Shown piece by piece: positions 33,485 through 34,206 of a stretch of 34,206 nt of DNA. The DNA lies in IMG/VR virus record IMGVR_UViG_3300047552_001772, positions 1-34,206 of that record; one strand, 5' to 3'. Source of the stretch: a virus. Numbering within the stretch: the first letter of the stretch is position 1; every line of letters begins with the position of its first letter. Made by a program: the position numbers and the translations under genes. Under the pieces are notes generated by a model that was given only the letters and a program-made list of their open reading frames with translations, was not told the DNA's origin and ran no database searches.

Positions 33485-33692
33485 AGAACAAATTGCTTGG
33501 GATGCTCATTCTGCGGCCCTGCAAGCCATCAAAAATCACGCCTCTATGAATGGCTTAGGTTACAACTTATCTTCCCACTCACTGATGGGTCAATTAGCTG
33601 ACCTAATAGCTACAGCTGTCCAAGCCGGAGTTACCGAAGTTCTTAAGAACACCTATACAAATGAAGAGTTTGAGAAAGACATCGGACTCTAG
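33465..33692 (+). CDS. Small hypothetical protein between SF2 helicase and endolysin
   Basis: A 75-residue protein whose ATG lies within the last codons of the helicase, with a weak AAGGTG SD (33449-33454) 10 nt upstream. Helical, with a moderately hydrophobic segment (LMGQLADLIATAVQAGVTEV, about residues 40-60) and an acidic end. That segment is too polar for a clear membrane helix, so a holin reading is weak even though the endolysin follows. I do not recognise a family. Confidence 0.5.
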   Translation: MLLTKTKEQIAWDAHSAALQAIKNHASMNGLGYNLSSHSLMGQLADLIATAVQAGVTEVLKNTYTNEEFEKDIGL

Positions 33693-33698
33693 CTATGG

Positions 33699-33704
33699 TA
33701 AAAT
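33699..33704 (+). promoter_or_regulatory. -10 box before the endolysin gene, leaderless spacing
   Basis: TAAAAT ends 9 nt before the ATG at 33714, with no SD between. A small hairpin (ATAGT 33703-33707 with ACTAT 33711-33715) overlaps the start codon. Lysis would then have its own promoter, apart from the helicase. Confidence 0.4.
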
Positions 33705-33713
33705 AGTCTCACT

Positions 33714-34166
33714 ATGAGACAACTGAACCAGACTGGACTTGACTTAATTGAAACCTTTGAAGGTTGTGTCTTGCATCCTTATAAAGACATCGTGGGAATT
33801 CCCACGATTGGAATCGGTACCACAATGTATCCAGACGGCAAGAAAGTAACTCTACAAGATCCTCCTATCTCAAAGGAGAGAGCCTATGAGCTCTTGCGAG
33901 CTTATCTGAATAAGGATTGTGCCTCTATAGAGAAGATGGTCACAGTTCCTATCAATGACAATCAATTTGGTGCGCTTGTCTCATTTGCATACAACTGTGG
34001 AATCAAAGCGCTAGCCAATTCAACACTACTGAAGCGACTGAATGCTGGTGAATATCAAAAAGCCGCTGATGAATTCCTTCGATGGAACCGAGCTGGCGGT
34101 GTTGTGGTCAAAGGTCTTACTCGTAGACGAGAAGCAGAACGAGCGTTATTCCTACTTCCAGTTTAA
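33714..34166 (+). CDS. Endolysin, GH24 lysozyme family (T4 / P22-type)
   Basis: A 150-residue muramidase that would cut the glycan strands of the host cell wall at the end of infection. The catalytic triad has the exact GH24 spacing E-8x-D-5x-T: E16 in ETFEGC, D25 in YKDIVG and T31 in PTIGIGTT. Later segments are also typical: NDNQFGALVSFAYNCGIKAL, NAGEYQKAADEFLRWNRAGG and GLTRRREAERALFL. Its length matches phage T4-like and P22-like lysozymes. There is no signal-arrest-release helix at the N-terminus, so a holin should be needed to release it; none is clear in the window. The start has no SD but follows a TAAAAT box by 9 nt. Confidence 0.92.
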   Translation: MRQLNQTGLDLIETFEGCVLHPYKDIVGIPTIGIGTTMYPDGKKVTLQDPPISKERAYELLRAYLNKDCASIEKMVTVPINDNQFGALVSFAYNCGIKALANSTLLKRLNAGEYQKAADEFLRWNRAGGVVVKGLTRRREAERALFLLPV

Positions 34167-34206
34167 GTAGTTTTGATTAAGTAGAGATACTTAGGATGAG
34201 TAGCAG

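Noticed and set aside
33465-33692. 75-residue protein as a holin
   Set aside because: Its most hydrophobic stretch includes Gln, Asp, Thr and Glu and is not a credible membrane helix; position next to the endolysin is the only support.
33703-33715. ATAGT-CTC-ACTAT hairpin at the endolysin start as a regulatory switch
   Set aside because: Only 5 AT-rich base pairs, and a leaderless transcript would not contain the left arm; too weak to claim.
34196-34206. ATG with AGG just before it at the right edge, possibly the next gene
   Set aside because: Only 11 nt remain in the window, the AGG has no proper spacing and no -10 box fits; cannot be judged.

Overview
The window looks like part of a tailed bacteriophage genome of the contractile-tail (myovirus) type, about 40% G+C by eye. 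The evidence is a near-complete tail, baseplate and fibre module in the order known from Mu and P2: sheath, tube, assembly chaperones, tape measure, hub, spike, gp25-like wedge, J-like wedge, I-like protein, fibres. Replication and lysis genes follow. There is no integrase, tRNA, CRISPR array or insertion sequence. Nothing names the host.

Layout: (1) 1-778, C-terminal part of the sheath gene, open at the left edge, ended by a strong bidirectional terminator. (2) 837-1139, a lone minus-strand gene of unknown function between sheath and tube. (3) 1238-3185, three consecutive genes whose products look like tail-tube-fold paralogs; the first has its own terminator and the second its own promoter. 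(4) 3226-4037, two overlapping tail assembly chaperone frames, the second in the -1 frame, arranged like lambda G/GT. (5) 4111-7245, a 1044-aa tape measure. (6) 7249-21379, the baseplate: hub, spike, a conserved structural protein, a gp25-domain wedge, a giant 2129-aa J-type wedge and an I-like protein. (7) 21458-28757, three distal tail proteins (1202, 739 and 478 aa) built from repeated beta modules. (8) 28754-32043 on the minus strand, a replication cluster converging on the fibre genes: SNase-like nuclease, unknown 175-181 aa protein, DnaB-type helicase, DnaG-type primase, small unknown. (9) 32075-34166 on the plus strand, an SF2 helicase, a 75-aa unknown and a GH24 endolysin.

Most striking is the regulatory layout. 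A TATAAT-like -10 hexamer repeatedly ends only 7-9 nt before an ATG (1139 minus, 1882, 10146, 12705, 32075, 33714), so the transcript would start at or next to the start codon. Good -35 boxes are not apparent at these sites, and Shine-Dalgarno (SD) sequences are absent or weak. Several of these -10 elements are palindromic or near-palindromic (1862-1875, 21392-21406, the divergent element at 32060-32068), so each could drive transcription both ways. Other genes, such as the tube (1238), chaperone (3226), tape measure (4111) and fibre (21458) genes, have a leader with a clear SD. The phage may therefore mix leaderless and leadered late transcripts.

Among the proteins, the notable points are the very large J-type wedge, whose inserts contain flagellin-hook-IN-like repeats; small beta modules shared between the wedge, the I-like protein and the first fibre protein; and a tandem domain duplication at the C-terminus of the first fibre protein. 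All function calls rest on reading motifs and gene order; no database search was run.
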